Shown: positions 6,421-7,964 of the stretch, one piece after another
Position numbering within the stretch: the stretch's first letter is position 1
Layout of the letters: every line of letters begins with the position of its first letter
Assembly: GCA_016936335.1 (NCBI GenBank)
Contig: JAFGXZ010000076.1
Coordinates: forward strand, 1-7,964
Direction of reading: 5' to 3'
Source of the DNA: Fidelibacterota bacterium
GTDB taxonomy: Bacteria; Fidelibacterota; UBA2242
DNA length: 7,964 nt
Made by a program: the position numbers and the translations under genes
The notes under the pieces: model-generated
Databases searched by the model: none
What the model saw: only the letters and a program-made list of their open reading frames with translations
What the model was told of the DNA's origin: nothing

Positions 6421-6798
6421 ATGAGTTACAAGAAGTTAGAAATTTGGTACAGAGCAAGGGATGCTGTAATTTCTATTCATAATATGACAATTAAACATCT
6501 TCCCAAATTCGAACTATATGAGGAGGGAAGTCAAATACGCCGGTCAATTAAATCAGTAAAATCTAATATTGTTGAAGGATATGGTAGGAGGCAATACAAA
6601 AATGAATTTATTCGTTTTTTAATATATGTTTTAGCTTCAAATGATGAAACGATAGATCATCTGGAAACTTTATTTGAAACAAATTCTCTAGAAGATGAAG
6701 TTTTGTATAATGCAATTCATGATCAATTAGACATTTTAGGACGAAAAATCAATCTGTTTATTCAAGCGGTAATAAAAGGACACATCAGTGCACGATAA
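6421..6798 (+). CDS. Four-helix-bundle protein, 23S rRNA intervening-sequence (S23) family
   Basis: Small, all-helical protein of 125 residues of the family first found in intervening sequences of 23S rRNA genes; the same fold is used by the accessory protein of diversity-generating retroelements. Family positions are visible: LEIWYRARD at the start, QIRRSIKSVKSNIVEGYGRR (38-57; Q38, R40, R41, S42, N49, E52, G53), then NEFIRFLIYVLASNDETIDHL (61-81). Length and order are normal. No rRNA fragment or reverse transcriptase is nearby, so neither classic context applies; function is unknown. GC is about 30% over the first 360 bases by hand count, against about 41% for 300 bases of the gene before and about 49% for 180 bases sampled in alr, a sign of a separate origin. 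It follows a heptamer array, has only a weak Shine-Dalgarno sequence, and its last eleven bases overlap the alr reading frame. Confidence 0.9.
   Translation: MSYKKLEIWYRARDAVISIHNMTIKHLPKFELYEEGSQIRRSIKSVKSNIVEGYGRRQYKNEFIRFLIYVLASNDETIDHLETLFETNSLEDEVLYNAIHDQLDILGRKINLFIQAVIKGHISAR
6774..6780 (+). promoter_or_regulatory. Ribosome binding site of alr inside the four-helix-bundle gene
   Basis: AAAAGGA lies seven bases before the GTG at 6788, within the last codons of the four-helix-bundle gene. It supports the GTG start for alr, since no ATG or TTG occurs in frame before the conserved part of the racemase. Confidence 0.6.
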
Positions 6799-7939
6799 TC
6801 CAGCATCTAAAAACCAGTATCCAGAAACTACCACTCCATACACCGTCGCTGAAATCCATCTGGATCATTTAGTTCATAATCTGACTGAAATCCGGAAAAA
6901 AGTCGCTCCTGCTGAGGTTTTGTGTGTCGTCAAAGCTGATGCCTATGGCCATGGCGCAGTTCCGGTGACAAAACGACTTATTAAAGAAGGTGTAATAAAT
7001 TTTGCTGTTGCCCGGTTAGCTGAAGCTCTGGAATTGAGAAATGCTGGGATAGAAGAAAATATCTTAATTTTCGGGAGTTTGTTTCCCGATGAAATTGAAA
7101 CAGCTGTTAGGAACAATATTCAGGTTACGATTACTGATTCAGCGGATATCGATACTATCAGGGATATTGCAGTTCGGAATTCGATTTTTGTAAAGGTTCA
7201 TCTGAATGTCGATACCGGAATGGGGCGGGTCGGAATTCCTTTCGATAAAGCCCGGAGCGCAATTATTAAACTGGTGAATATCGACCAGTTGAAGCTCGAA
7301 GGAATTTATACTCATTTCGCGACCTCTGACGAACAGGATAAAGAATATTCAAAATTGCAGATCCGGCGATTTAATTCAGTTATCAATGAACTGCTTGATC
7401 AATTGCCCTATCGACCGCTCATCCATGCAGCCAATAGCGGCGCCATTCTTGATTTATCAGAAACAAATTTCGATATGGTGCGAGCGGGGATCTCACTCTA
7501 CGGTCACTATCCAACAACTGAAACTACAGAATCCATTCGACTGAAACAGGTGATGACTCTGAAAACGCATATCGGTTTATTACGCCGAATTAAGAAGGGG
7601 AATTCGGTCAGTTACGGGCGCCGGTTTATCACTGAAAAAGATACCACAATCGCCGTCCTCCCCATTGGTTACGCCGATGGTGTCCACCGGGCGATGACCA
7701 ATAATGCCGATGTGATGATCAACGGGAAATTGTATCCACTGGTCGGGACAGTCACCATGGATCAGATCATGGTGGATGTGGGTGATGATCCGGTTCAGAT
7801 TGGCGATGAGGTTATCTTCTGGGGTGACACGCCGCAAGGCAGTCTCCAGGCGACTAAAGTTGCAGCCCGGATCGGGACGATTGCTTATGAACTGTGCTGT
7901 GCCATTACCAAGCGGGTGCCGCGGATGTACATCGGCTGA
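6788..7939 (+). CDS. alr: Alanine racemase, PLP-dependent
   Basis: Interconverts L- and D-alanine in the cytoplasm to supply peptidoglycan synthesis; 383 residues. The TIM-barrel domain starts at AEIHLDHLVHNL and carries the PLP lysine K49 in VVKADAYGHG. R147 lies in VDTGMGRVG, R232 in MVRAGISLYG, and the second catalytic base Y276 in SVSYG within the C-terminal beta domain, followed by PIGYADG (292-298) and GTVTMDQ (320-326). All catalytic residues are present. N140 stands where many alanine racemases have a lysine that becomes carbamylated, seven residues before the active-site Arg. The GTG start gives about 20 polar residues before the conserved domain, longer than usual, and this stretch is encoded by a period-7 repeat. 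The gene overlaps the end of the four-helix-bundle gene by eleven bases, and its ribosome binding site lies in that gene. The remaining 25 bases after the stop show no assignable gene. Confidence 0.95.
   Translation: MHDNPASKNQYPETTTPYTVAEIHLDHLVHNLTEIRKKVAPAEVLCVVKADAYGHGAVPVTKRLIKEGVINFAVARLAEALELRNAGIEENILIFGSLFPDEIETAVRNNIQVTITDSADIDTIRDIAVRNSIFVKVHLNVDTGMGRVGIPFDKARSAIIKLVNIDQLKLEGIYTHFATSDEQDKEYSKLQIRRFNSVINELLDQLPYRPLIHAANSGAILDLSETNFDMVRAGISLYGHYPTTETTESIRLKQVMTLKTHIGLLRRIKKGNSVSYGRRFITEKDTTIAVLPIGYADGVHRAMTNNADVMINGKLYPLVGTVTMDQIMVDVGDDPVQIGDEVIFWGDTPQGSLQATKVAARIGTIAYELCCAITKRVPRMYIG
6800..6834 (+). repeat. Degenerate heptamer array, CCAGNAT type
   Basis: In a fixed 7-base register the sequence reads CCAGCAT (6800), CTAAAAA (6807), CCAGTAT (6814), CCAGAAA (6821) and CTACCAC (6828). 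Three units share CCAG. The array begins one base after the stop codon of the four-helix-bundle gene and lies inside the N-terminal coding part of alr. It is weaker than the GATACTY array, and its right edge is uncertain. Confidence 0.5.
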
Positions 7940-7964
7940 TTCAGGTATGTGTACTTTACGATCA

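Noticed and set aside
6421..6798. Diversity-generating retroelement accessory protein (Avd)
   Set aside because: The fold is shared, but there is no reverse transcriptase, template repeat or variable repeat in the window.
7944..7964. Start of another gene after alr (ATG at 7947 or GTG at 7949)
   Set aside because: Fewer than seven codons are visible, there is only a CAGG-like site directly before the ATG, and the two candidate frames conflict, so no call can be supported.

Overview
The window is a compact bacterial housekeeping region of moderate, rather low GC. Consensus-type sigma-70 promoter elements, clear Shine-Dalgarno sequences (AAGGAG, GAGG, GAGGT), ATG/GTG starts and the standard code point to an ordinary bacterium. 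A four-helix-bundle (23S rRNA intervening-sequence type) protein and an archaeal-type thymidylate synthase are compatible with a Gram-negative or uncultured candidate-phylum lineage. No marker here fixes the phylum. The textbook TTGACA-17-TATAAT promoter argues mildly against Bacteroidota, which use a different promoter consensus.

Left part, minus strand (1-1297): a DUF4180 protein is followed by an archaeal-type thymidylate synthase. Only 14 bases after the synthase stop codon there is a ribosome binding site and start codon for a further gene that runs off the window edge. A perfect sigma-70 promoter lies just upstream of the DUF4180 gene and probably drives this cluster.

A divergent 243-base intergenic region (1298-1540) separates it from the plus-strand cluster. 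That cluster is: full-length DNA polymerase I with all 5'-nuclease, proofreading and polymerase motifs; an ABC ATPase and an ABC-2 type permease forming an exporter of unknown substrate; a nucleoside 2-deoxyribosyltransferase-like protein; a four-helix-bundle protein; and alanine racemase. The first four genes are coupled by stop/start overlaps or a one-base gap, which indicates one transcript. The combination covers DNA synthesis (polA), deoxynucleotide metabolism (thyA-like and ndt-like genes) and the D-alanine supply for the cell wall (alr).

The most unusual part is 6367-6840. An AT-rich four-helix-bundle gene (about 30% GC by hand count, against about 41-49% in its neighbours) sits between two different period-7 repeat arrays. 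The left array covers the stop codon of the upstream gene. The right array lies inside the reading frame of alr and encodes an atypical polar N-terminal extension. The ribosome binding site and GTG start of alr lie within the last codons of the four-helix-bundle gene, so the unit looks like an inserted cassette that now supplies translation initiation for an essential gene. A third, unrelated period-7 array follows the DUF4180 gene. All three arrays begin at, or within a few bases of, the stop codon of the preceding gene. I found no CRISPR array, tRNA, rRNA, transposase or phage gene.
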